64,000 nt of DNA from Hydnum rufescens UP504. Taxonomy: Eukaryota; Basidiomycota; Agaricomycetes; Cantharellales; Hydnaceae. The DNA is taken from positions 1 to 64,000 of the forward strand of contig MU129012.1 in the NCBI GenBank assembly GCA_014904985.1. Reading direction: 5' to 3'. The notes beneath the pieces were generated by a model, which saw only the letters and a program-made list of their open reading frames with translations, had not been told where the DNA came from and ran no database searches. Every line of letters starts with the position of its first letter. Position 1 is the stretch's first letter. Position numbers and translations under genes: made by a program. Positions 1-8,302 of the stretch are shown in pieces.

Positions 1-103
1 CAAACGGAAACAAGAAGAAATAAACTGACGGAGCCCGGAGAGCACCGGAGACAAATCGGAAGCAAACCGGAGTTATCGGAAAAGGAGCGGACGAACCCTG
101 ACA
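1..103 (-). mobile_element. Inverted LTR end of a related gypsy element
   Basis: Read on the minus strand this piece starts TGTCAGGGTTCGTC and continues with repeated TTTCCG/TCCGG motifs, like the start of the LTR at 7236 (TGTCAGAGTTCATC). It ends exactly where the gypsy pol frame resumes at about 104. I infer that a second, diverged copy of the same LTR family lies on the minus strand and has inserted into the reverse transcriptase/RNase H region. The rest of it lies left of the window, so solo LTR and full element cannot be told apart. Confidence 0.65.
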
Positions 104-1163
104 GTATGCAATGGGAGCTGTACTCTCCCAACTCCAAGATGACGGGAAGTGGCACCCAGTGGGCTCTTTGTCAAAAAGCTTATCCAAGGCTGAGAGAAAC
201 TACGACATCTATGACAAGGAACTCTTAGCCATCATCTGGGCCTTGGAAGCTTGGAGACACTACCTCGAAGGTTCCCCTCACTCAGTCAAGATCTTGACGG
301 ACCACCAGAACCTCCAGTACTTCCGGTCTGCCCAGAAGTTGAACCGGAGGCAAGCCCGGTGGAGCATATTCCTCTCTCAGTTCAACTTCACCCTCCAACA
401 CCATTCTGGGACACAGTCCGGGAAGCCTGATGCCCTCTCACGCCGGTCAGACCATCCACGTGGGGACTCTGACAATTCTGACATGTGCTCCTGAAACCGG
501 CTGCCTTCCAGACACGGGCCACCAACTCCCAGAGTCATCACAGTTGAAGGGCCCAGCCAGAGCCTGATGGCATGGATTAAAAGGGCAACGGAGATCGACG
601 ATAAAGTGGTCCAGATCATTAAGGAGCTGAATGGGGATGGACCGAAGACACACCTCAAGGATTGGGAACTCCATGGCTCCACAGTTCTCTACCGAGGCCA
701 CGTATATGTCCTGTTGGACCCCAAACTCCGTCATGACCTCGTGCACGAGCACCATGATACTCTGACCACGGGTCATCCCGGATGGTGGAAGATGTACAAG
801 CTGGTATCCCGCCACTACTGGTGGCCAGGGATGTCTTGATACATTGCGACCTATGTCTCTACCTGTGACACTTGCAACCGGACGAAAACCTTCCCTTCCA
901 AGCTGTCCAGAACACTCCACCCCAACCCTGTGCTGGACCATCGATGGCAGGTCATATCTGTGGACATGATCACGGAACTCCCAGAATCACATGGATTTGA
1001 CAGCATGATGATTGTCGTTGACTGATTATCCAAACGAATCCATGCAATGCCCATGACAGTCGATTCCGCCGGGGTCGCCTGTCTGTTCTGAGACAACATG
1101 TGGAGACATCATGGCCTTCCAGAAACCATTATCAGTGACTGAGGCTCCACCTTCACTTCCAAG
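104..1163 (+). pseudogene. Gypsy pol, first piece: RNase H and start of integrase
   Basis: The frame reads the end of reverse transcriptase (YAMGAVLSQ), then RNase H with the tether/primer-grip type motifs SLSKAERNYDIYDKELLAI and ILTDHQNLQYF, and ends the domain with GKPDALSRRSDH. It goes on through the integrase zinc finger (HEHHDTLTTGHPGWWKMY, then CDTCNRTK; HHCC) into the core (VDMITELP). Five in-frame stops occur at 492, 837, 1022, 1088 and 1130 or nearby, all TGA. Those in VD-x-LSKR and ISD-x-GSTF stand where gypsy integrases have Arg, so CGA to TGA explains them. The second catalytic Asp region is reached just before the hAT-like insertion. Dead copy, host-type fungal retrotransposon. 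Confidence 0.9.
1156..1163. repeat. Left target-site duplication of the hAT-like element
   Basis: CTTCCAAG lies directly before the left terminal TAGGG and is repeated directly after the right terminal CCCTA. Removing the insert and one copy rejoins the integrase frame as GSTFTSK-FMKELN. An 8 bp duplication is the hAT hallmark. Confidence 0.93.
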
Positions 1164-1526
1164 TAGGGTATTGCACGGGGTTTCGAAACCCGCGGGTTTT
1201 GACCCCGCGGGGAAATCCCCGCGGGGCGGGAGTACCAATGTGGACCCGTGCCTAAAACCCGCCAAGAACCCGCCATTCCCGGGGATATGAAGGCGGGTTT
1301 GAATATCTCTCAGGATGGTTGGATTATTTGCTTCCCTCACTTTCCTATTTCAGTGACCCTTTGTCACTATTGATTACTATACCACTACTTATTATTTATT
1401 ATTATATATACATTGTATAGGAGGCAGACTTCTGAGCAGGTTTTGTGTAGGGGTTCACGGAGGTTTCGAGCTTAGAATGTTGGGACCTAGAACCAAAGAT
1501 AAAGCATTAATTTTAAAAAATCAACA

Positions 1527-2960
1527 AGTCGCGCAAAAAGAGCGGCTGGTGCTACTCTTTTTACGCGACGATATGGATGGGAACAATAAGAAAATACATC
1601 CACCTTGACTACCACACACCCGCCATAGCGGGTGTGTGGTACCGGTTTTCTTTCGGTGATTCGTTGTTTGGGGGGTAGGAGGTCGTAGTGTGGGTCGCGC
1701 AGTTCGGCGGGTCACGGTGTGGTGGTCCGTCGTTTGGGTGCATCGTTATTTGGGAGTCTGCTATTTGGCGGGTCGCGATTCGGCGGGATCGGGGCCTGGG
1801 TGCTTCGTTGTCCGTTGTTTCCTGGTTTGTAGTTATGCCGGGTTGGCTGGCCGTTTTGTGGGTCGCCGTTACGTAGGGTGGGGCCTAGTGTAAGATCACA
1901 GGTTAGTAAACGATTCAAAGGGACGCAAAAAGAGCAGCTTTCGCTGCTCTTTTTGCGTCCTTGTACATAAAGAAAAAGAAAAAGAACCTTTTGGTACCAC
2001 GCAACTGCCTCGGCGCGTGCGTGGTACTCATTGCGTGGTTACGCGTGCCGGGGTTTACATGAGTCCCAACACCCACACTGAGAGGGATAGGCTAGAGCTA
2101 GAATAAAAAAATACCACGTTAGTAAAAAAAAACTCTGCTGCTCTCTTTGCGTGGCTATGTTTACAGGGGGGAGAGACTTACCTTATAAGACCACACACCC
2201 GCTACGGCGGGTGTGTGGTCGCTGGGTGGGCCGTTCTTCATTATTTTGGTGTTGGCTGGGTTACAGGGTGGGTGCGTCGTTCGTTGTTTGGTGGGTCGCG
2301 GATTGGCCGGGTTACAGGGTGGGTGCGTCGTTTGTTGTTTGGTGGGTCACGGATTGGCCGGGTTACAGGGTGGGTGCGTCGTTCGTTGTTTGGTGGGTCG
2401 TGGATTGGCCGGGTTACAGGTTGGGTGCGTCGTTCGTTGTTTGGTGGGTCGCGGATTGGCCGGGTTACAGGTTGGGTGCGTCGTTCGTTGTTTGGTGGGT
2501 CGCGGATTGGCTGGGTTATGGGCTGGCTGTTCGTTATTTTGCCGGGTCGCGGTTTGGCCGGGTCATCGTCTCGCCGTTATGTTGATTGTACCCTAGAATA
2601 ATGTAACATATTAATAAAAGATAAAAAGTAACGCAAAAGAGCAGCCGTGGCTGCTCTTTTTGCGTTGCTGTACATAGAGAAATGAAATCTACCTTTCAGT
2701 ACCACACCCCCGCCACTGCGGGGATGCGGTACTCGTTACACACCGCGGTTACACCTGGTGGGGGGTGTATATGTGTTCTCACACCCGTACTGGGGTGCTA
2801 GACTAGTACAAACAATCACGTTAGCGACGAAATTCAAAAGCAACGCAAAGAGCAAAGAGAGCAGCTTCGCTGCTCTCTTTGCTGGCTGTATCAACGGGAC
2901 AAAAAAAGGCTTACCATATACAGCCACAGACCCACTGTACGGGTGTGTGGTTGGTCGTGT
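1527..2960. repeat. Five copies of a two-hairpin module inside the hAT-like element
   Basis: Two palindromes alternate. Hairpin A has arms like GCAAAAAGAGC / GCTCTTTTTGC and lies near 1527, 1922, 2130 (partial), 2630 and 2842. Hairpin B has arms like ACCACACACCCGC / GCGGGTGTGTGGT and lies near 1612, 1998, 2192, 2700 and 2922. Each A is followed 60-85 bp later by a B, with an A-rich spacer holding ACCTT or TTACC. The arms vary between copies yet stay paired, for example CGCAACTG..CGCGTGCG in the second B copy. Whether they bind transposase, stop transcription or arise by template switching cannot be seen here. Confidence 0.8.
2258..2560. repeat. 51 bp minisatellite, about six copies
   Basis: Units start GGGTTACAGG at 2258, 2309, 2360, 2411 and 2462, with a decayed unit from 2513. 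The 51 bp period is a multiple of three, so three frames stay open and give 17-residue repeat peptides. There is no sign that these are translated. A degenerate relative (GTTTGGGTGCATCG, GCGGGTCGCGATTCGG) lies at 1700-1870. Confidence 0.92.
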
Positions 2961-2989
2961 ACTGCTGTATTCGTTGGCTGTGTTGGTCG

Positions 2990-5247
2990 AAGATGCCGGC
3001 AATTGCCGAAGTGAAACAAGCGCCCAGTGAGACTCTCCAGGAATCCAATCACCGCGGTTTTCCAATCTCTGCTTCAATCTGCTCCATCGTCTTCGGTGCA
3101 AGACCCGCGCTCTCTTTTAACTCAAGTCTTGCTTGACGTGATATGGACCGCCGATTCTGGTGTGGAAGACAAGTTTCCCAATGCCAAAATTGCGCCCTCT
3201 ACCGATCCTGGAAGGATTGCTTATGACCAAGATAGGCAACGGCTGGCCGACTTGGTCAAATCCTTGGTAGTGCGTGTTGCCAAGCGTCGCGTCGTGCGAG
3301 CAGACCTAATACTTTGCGTCTAGCTGGCTTCTATTCTCCCCGCATCGGCATGCAGGGAAAGTCTGGACACGTGGATACTGCAGGCCGCTGTGGCCCTCGA
3401 AGGAAAAGTCACTCGAACGTGCACTGTGCTTTTGTGAGTCCGGTTCAAATGCCCGATATCGGCTGTCCCGTCTCAAATCTGTGTCTCCAGCTATAAGCAG
3501 ACAAATTTCAATCTCCCGCGTGAACAATCCGAAGGTTATGCGAAACTCGTCGCCGAGATTGTAGCCATGGTCGGGCCGGCTCATACCCCATCCACGGGTT
3601 TTCCGGTTGAGTCCCAGGATGCCGTTCGCGCTCGGTCCAAACTTGCATGGGATAAGATTATTGGGCTCATTGGTTAATTCGATCTCAATCCTAATCGGGT
3701 TCTGGACGTGGTCATTGATATCTTTACAATGCACGTCTTGAATCACTATACATTCTTCCTGGAGCTCCTGCGGCATTCCCCCTGGACTCGACCAAATACC
3801 ATCGGCCAGTACGACCGTCGCCCTCGCTGTTATCCAGACCCGCTGGTCGATCCACCGGTGAAGGGTGTCTACGAGGGGCGAGAGTTTGATGGTGTGCTCC
3901 GTATTGCAGAGCTTGGTGGTGATGTTCCAGATTCATCGTACGATGGTCAATGTCCAGTCCTTAGCCAAATTCTAGGTCACCCTCTGATCCTGAAATGCAG
4001 AAAGACATGGCAAAGTATGAAAGCAACATGAAGGAGAAAGCCACCGCTGCCCAATCGTCCGGTCTTCCAAGTATGGGCGATGTTCCTGCTCGCGGGACGC
4101 AGGCCGGGGCTCCGACCTCCAAATCGCGACCCAGCACGATCGAAGGCACGCGATCAAACACTCCAAGAGATCCCCCGAATCCGAAATATGGATTACTCAG
4201 ATCACTTTTGACCATGGGTGCTCTTCGCCCTGCTCTCTTCATCCTTTCTAAATTCCCCTGGCTTTCAAACTCGCATCCTGAGATTGCCGACCTTTTTCTC
4301 CACATGATTCGTACATCTCTTGCTCCGATTTGTGAGCCAATATCCCCTTCGGGAGCGAAAATCCGCACAAAAAGCAGGCCAAACCTCGATCGTATTATCA
4401 TCGAAACGGGATGTGCACCCAAGTTCGTTCCAAAGAAGAAACTGATCGTTGTACATACCCCCACTCCGCCGAGTAATATGTATACTGATTACACATACTT
4501 CTACCCCGCATGGCTTGACACTGTCCCTCTCTGCACTACACGTCGCGAGATTTTCTCTGTGATTCAGCCAATGTTGCGCTACGTTCGCGTGAAGGCGTAT
4601 CGGGATATTAGCGTCTTGACTCAGCTTTGTCGAATCGGCAAGGCAGAGCTTTCAGAGGTGAGCTTTCTCTCCCCGGGATTGGATTTCCCCGTAATTCATG
4701 GGTTCATTCAGACCGAAACGATACTCTATTCGACGTGACGTTGTCGGAATGGCGTACCATGCTCCGACTCTATCTCCTGCCTGCTCTCTCGATGACTCGA
4801 TCGAATGCGGCATTTAATGTGGAGATTTGGAATCTCCTGCGATTCTACAATCAGACGGAGCGATGGGGTATGTATGGAGTGTGGGCACTAGCGCATATAG
4901 TGCATCCAGAAGTCAAAGTTCGCCACATAGAGGTCACCCGAGAGGTGCGCGGGATCCTGCGACGCGTGACTGTCAATACAAACAACAAGCTTTCTCTTCG
5001 ACTTGCAAAACTTGCCCACAGCAACCCATGCCTTGTCTTCTCTGAGTGCATCAAGCAGGCAATGGCTTACGACAATTTGATCGAAGCGATAGCTGAATCA
5101 GCCCGATCTTTGACATTCCTTGGCTATGATGTTTTGATTTATGCAATTCTTACGGCCTTCTCGAATTCCTCGAAGCCACGAATGAAGGATGATGGCACAT
5201 CAGTTGCTCTCTGGCTCCAAAGTATGTTCTGCACATACTCCAAATAG
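2990..5247 (+). pseudogene. THO complex subunit 2 (THO2) fragment captured by the transposon
   Basis: THO2 is the large scaffold of the nuclear THO/TREX complex that couples transcription to mRNA export. Recognised blocks in order: LLTQVLLDVIWTADS (3110-3155), CRESLDTWILQAA, FYKQTNFNLPREQSEGYAKL, DLNPNRVLDVVIDIF, HYTFFLELLRHSPW, LFILSKFPWLSNSHPEIADL, TRSNAAFNVEIWNLLRFY, RGILRRVTV, LAKLAHSNPCLVF and KDDGTSVALWLQS. Introns are retained at 3270-3323 (54 nt) and 3434-3490 (57 nt); removing both restores frame. A third intron near 4658-4711 does not restore frame. Damage includes TAA at 3675-3677 in place of an expected Tyr, a frame change near 4660-4740, and a non-matching block at about 3790-3970. 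The far C-terminal THO2 region is absent. This is a DNA-level copy, not a retrocopy, and very probably not functional. Confidence 0.85.
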
Positions 5248-5726
5248 TTCAATCTCATGTTTTTGCATTAGGCCTTTCTACTTACACCACCATGTGGAAT
5301 CTTTGAATTATGGTTGAAGATATGTGGACGGCAAGATCAGCGGAAGATGAACACCTTGACTGTCCCAATGTATGAGCCCTTTGGCCCCTCCCTACCTAAG
5401 TACTTAGTGTCATTAGTTTTGAATCACTGGCTCCATGTGGAGAGTTGGCAGTCAGTCTCATTCAAGGACCTGATCCTTCTCCAAGTTCTCCCTCCAGTCA
5501 CTCCCTCTTGCTACATTGTGCAAGGAGTTTGAGGGATTATATTCATGCAAAGTCCATTGTTACACCTGCTAGTGGCAGCAACCATTGTCCCGCGGGGTCC
5601 CCCGGGTTTTTCAACCCCGTCTTGGATCCCCGCGGCTTCTGCCCCCGTGACTCACGGGGGCGGGTTTTTGAACCCGCGGGGGAGGAGGTCAAAAAATACC
5701 CCGGGGGGACCCCTTGCAATACCCTA

Positions 5727-5734
5727 CTTCCAAG
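5727..5734. repeat. Right target-site duplication of the hAT-like element
   Basis: This is the second copy of CTTCCAAG, directly after the right terminal inverted repeat; see the left copy at 1156. Confidence 0.93.
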
Positions 5735-6666
5735 TTCATGAAGGAGCTGAACTCACTCCTTGGCATTAAAACGAACTTCTCAACAGCATTCCACCCCCAG
5801 ACAGATGGACAGACAGAGCGTGTCAATCAGGAAATTGAGCAATACCTCCGGATCTTTGTTAACCACCGGCAGAACAACTGGGCGGAATGGCTCCCTATTG
5901 CGGAATTCACATATAACAACTGTGTGCACTCCCCTACACGCCAGACCCTGTTCCGGCTGGACTCCAGACAGGACCCCCGCCTTGGCACTGAACCAGTCCA
6001 TGCCAGGACAGTTGAAGCCACCTCAGACTTCATCACTCGGATGCGGAAGGCTACGGACGAAGCCCAGGCTGCCTTACGGAGGGCTGCAGAAGACATGGCA
6101 CGCTTCTATGATGCCCACCGCACGGACACTCTGGAATACACAATTGGTGACCAAGTTTGGCTAGATGCACGTGACATCTCCACCGACCGCCCCACTAAAA
6201 AACTCTCCAACAAATGGCTTGGACCCTATAAGGTTGATAAAGTCATCTCCTGCTCTGCCATCCATCTCAAACTCCCTGCCTCCATGCATATCCACCCAGT
6301 GTTCCATGTATCCAAACTCCACCCCTTCCGACCGGACCCGATTGCAGAGCGCACAGCTCACCCCCCACCACCCCCAATCTTACAAGGAGGTGAAGAGGAG
6401 TACGAAGTCGAGTGAATCGAGAATTCCAGGTATTTCCGCTGGAAACTCCAGTACCTAGTGAAGTGGAAGGGGTACCTGGCTTCCAACAATGAGTGGGTCC
6501 CCGAAGCCAACCTGGACAACGCCCTGGAGGCCATTCAGGAATTCCACCGGACTCATCCGGAGGCCCCAAGACGCATTAATGCCGTGGAGTTCGCATCCAT
6601 ACCATTCCAGACCACCCAGTTCCTTACGGAGTCTCCGACAGACCTCCCAGACTGGTCGACGCACTG
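5727..6666 (+). pseudogene. Gypsy pol, second piece: integrase C-terminal part and chromodomain
   Basis: The frame resumes with FMKELNSLLGIKTNFSTAFH, then PQTDGQTERVNQEIEQYLR. This is the integrase core with the catalytic Glu in TERVNQEIEQYLR. A tail of the GPY/F type follows (KWLGPYKV, HPVFHVSKLHPF). Near 6412 the frame meets TGA in the stretch EYEVE-x-IENS. Beyond it lies a chromodomain (RYFRWKLQYLVKWKGYLAS, NEWVPEANLDNA). The chromodomain places the element among chromoviruses, which use it to target chromatin. The last stop is TGA at about 6664-6666. It belongs to the same gene as 104-1163. Confidence 0.92.
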
Positions 6667-6746
6667 ACGGATTCAAGGAACAATGTATTTACAAGGAGGA
6701 AGAAAAAGGAAAAAAGGAGGAGTGGAAGACAGAACAACAACTTGGA

Positions 6747-7163
6747 CTACTCATCACCCTCGCCCTCGTCATCATTGTCCTCATTGTCCATGTCATCATC
6801 CTCACCATCAACATCGTTGCTACCACCCTCACTATCCGTTATGTTGATGGGCTCCTCGGTATGCTGACGCTTGATCCCGCGTCTGGATGACGGACCCCCA
6901 CCGGAGGCCGGCTCGACTGTTCCAGACCTGATCCCCATCCACTCCAGACTTGGGACCGGAGGGTGAGAAACCACCTGGTGAGGGACCAGGTGCCGGGCGA
7001 TGGCCTGGAGAGAGTCTCGCATCTCCCCCACTGAGAACGCCATCTCCTCCACAAGCCTGGCCTCCTCCTCCTGTGCCTCCCTCAACGCCTGTGCAGCCTC
7101 TTCACGGCAGAGACGAGCTTCTTTGAACAGAGAACGATTATTGCCTGACATGTTACATGGCAC
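6747..7163 (-). CDS. Antisense ORF in the 3' part of the gypsy element
   Basis: An open frame of about 135 codons runs opposite to pol, between the pol stop and the 3' LTR. The likely start is the Met of MSGNNRSLFKEARLCREEAA (about 7151); an upstream in-frame Met gives four more residues. The first part is rich in Glu, Ala, Arg and Leu in a heptad-like pattern (REAQEEEARLVEEM), which suggests a coiled coil. The last 30 residues are almost all Asp, Glu, Asn and Gly. A basic stretch SSRRGIKRQH lies between and could be a nuclear signal. I do not recognise a family. It may be an accessory gene of this element lineage, or a chance frame in GA-rich DNA. Confidence 0.5.
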   Translation of the reverse strand: MPCNMSGNNRSLFKEARLCREEAAQALREAQEEEARLVEEMAFSVGEMRDSLQAIARHLVPHQVVSHPPVPSLEWMGIRSGTVEPASGGGPSSRRGIKRQHTEEPINITDSEGGSNDVDGEDDDMDNEDNDDEGEGDE

Positions 7164-7222
7164 AAGAACTCCGGATGTTTCCGCAGATCGATCCTTCCCG
7201 CCCGCTCAGGATGATCGGGCTT

Positions 7223-7232
7223 AAGAGGGGGG
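7223..7232 (+). other. Polypurine tract of the gypsy element
   Basis: AAGAGGGGGG ends three bases before the LTR starts with TGTCAG. This is the expected place and composition for the plus-strand primer of an LTR retrotransposon. Confidence 0.85.
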
Positions 7233-7235
7233 TAA

Positions 7236-7849
7236 TGTCAGAGTTCATCTGTTTCCCGGTTAATTCCGGATTTGTTTCCGGATTTGTTCCGGTTTGTTTC
7301 CGGATTGTCCCTGCCTCCATTTCATTTCCCCTTCATTTCCTCATTTCCTTTACTTCCAGTTCCCACACACTTACCCCTGGCCCTGTCCCTGTCCCCTCCA
7401 CTTTCCCATCCCCTGCCCGCTCCCCCTCTTGTGCCTGCCCCCCTGTAACCACCTCTCATTAAGCGATCAATCCCCCGTAGTATAGGAACTATGTATAAGT
7501 AGTCCAGGGCGAAATCCAGAGATTCAGCTTTGGTCTCTCAGGATTTCCACTTCCACTCCGGACTACAGGTTAGCCTCACTGTACCTATTCCCTTAATGTT
7601 AATCTCAGGATTTCCGCTTCCACTCCGGACTACAGTCCGAGTACTTCCCAGTTGACTCCATGAGCTTAAGGACCGCTGTGCTCGTTTCCACCTAGTCCCT
7701 TCCGGGCTGCTGGATTGCCTCTCTGTCTCAATCTTGCTATCTTGTTCTTGCCCGGATTCTCCTGGACTTAGCCGGACTCACACTGGACTTAGTCGGAGTT
7801 ATCTGTGTTTATATTTGTTTGGTGCTCTCGTCGCAGCATGGCGCTGACA
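7236..7849 (+). mobile_element. 3' LTR of the gypsy element (614 bp)
   Basis: The LTR begins TGTCAG and ends CTGACA, a perfect inverted hexamer with the canonical TG...CA ends. A TATAAG box at 7494 could drive transcription. A 32 bp sequence starting CTCAGGATTTCC is present twice, at 7537-7568 and 7604-7635, with one difference. The TTTCCGGATTTGTT repeats near the start match the inverted LTR at 1-103. The 5 bp after the end is GTACT; its partner would lie outside the window. Confidence 0.9.
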
Positions 7850-8302
7850 GGTACTGGTCACAAGTCTAATCTCACTGCCTTACTGGGTGACGTCTGGGGC
7901 CATGCTCACCATTTGCTTCTTATCCCCTGACAATGTGTTTAATCACATCTCAAGGGGTCATTGGCTGTGGCCAGTGCAATCCCTTGTCTTCCTTGGTAGC
8001 AGTGTATATTCTGCAGTAAGACAAGTTGCATATCCAAGGTCTCGACACTCGAATCTCATGCAAAGTATTCACGGTGCCCTGGGGTGGATACATAGCCCAT
8101 CTAGCAGCAGGGCACGGTGGCTGTCTACTTTTTGGTAGATGCTTTAAAATTATGAATGGCGGTTCGCACGTGACTCTACTTACATTAACTTTAAGCGCCG
8201 AAGAAGTATGCCTCGTGGCCTTTGCGATTTTTGATTGGCCTACATCTCAGTGGATCTTGAATCCCCCTTTTATCGCGATCTCCCCCCTTAACCCAAGCTC
8301 CG
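7850..8302. other. Intergenic DNA, upstream flank of kinase module 1
   Basis: No gene is seen. From about 7940 the sequence resembles the flank of module 2 at about 19650-20180, for example GGATACATAGCCCATC against GAATACATAGCCCATC. The duplication of the kinase module therefore includes its upstream DNA. The gypsy LTR ends close to this homology. Confidence 0.6.

Larger units (their letters stand above)
1164..5726. mobile_element. Non-autonomous hAT-like DNA transposon carrying a host gene fragment
   Basis: The ends are inverted: TAGGGTATTGCACGGGG on the left, and TAGGGTATTGCAAGGGG read inward from the right. They are flanked by the 8 bp duplication CTTCCAAG. Next to both ends are GC-rich blocks of short palindromes built from CCCGCGGG and GGGTTTT. 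Length is 4563 bp. No hAT transposase (RW...dimerisation region or BED finger) can be read in any frame, so the element is non-autonomous or has lost its transposase. The cargo is a hairpin-rich left half, a 51 bp minisatellite, and a THO2 fragment in the right half. Superfamily is assigned from ends and duplication length only. Confidence 0.87.
104..7849 (+). mobile_element. Ty3/gypsy chromovirus, 5' end missing, split by a hAT-like insert
   Basis: The element is recognised by pol order RNase H, HHCC zinc-binding, integrase core, chromodomain, then a polypurine tract and a 3' LTR. Gag, protease and most of reverse transcriptase are missing from the window because the left side is interrupted at 103. 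The body is cut at 1163/5727 by a younger 4.56 kb DNA element. All in-frame stops seen in pol are TGA, so this copy cannot make a full polyprotein. Confidence 0.9.

Noticed and set aside
447..941. Long minus-strand frame opposite the gypsy RNase H/integrase
   Set aside because: A shadow of pol; no domain, and composition mirrors the plus-strand coding frame.
2151..2601. Three overlapping frames of about 130-145 codons with 17-residue repeats
   Set aside because: They are open only because the 51 bp minisatellite period is a multiple of three. All three frames are open at once and none resembles a protein.
1164..5726. Autonomous hAT element
   Set aside because: No frame shows a transposase domain. 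The long right-hand frames are THO2-like.
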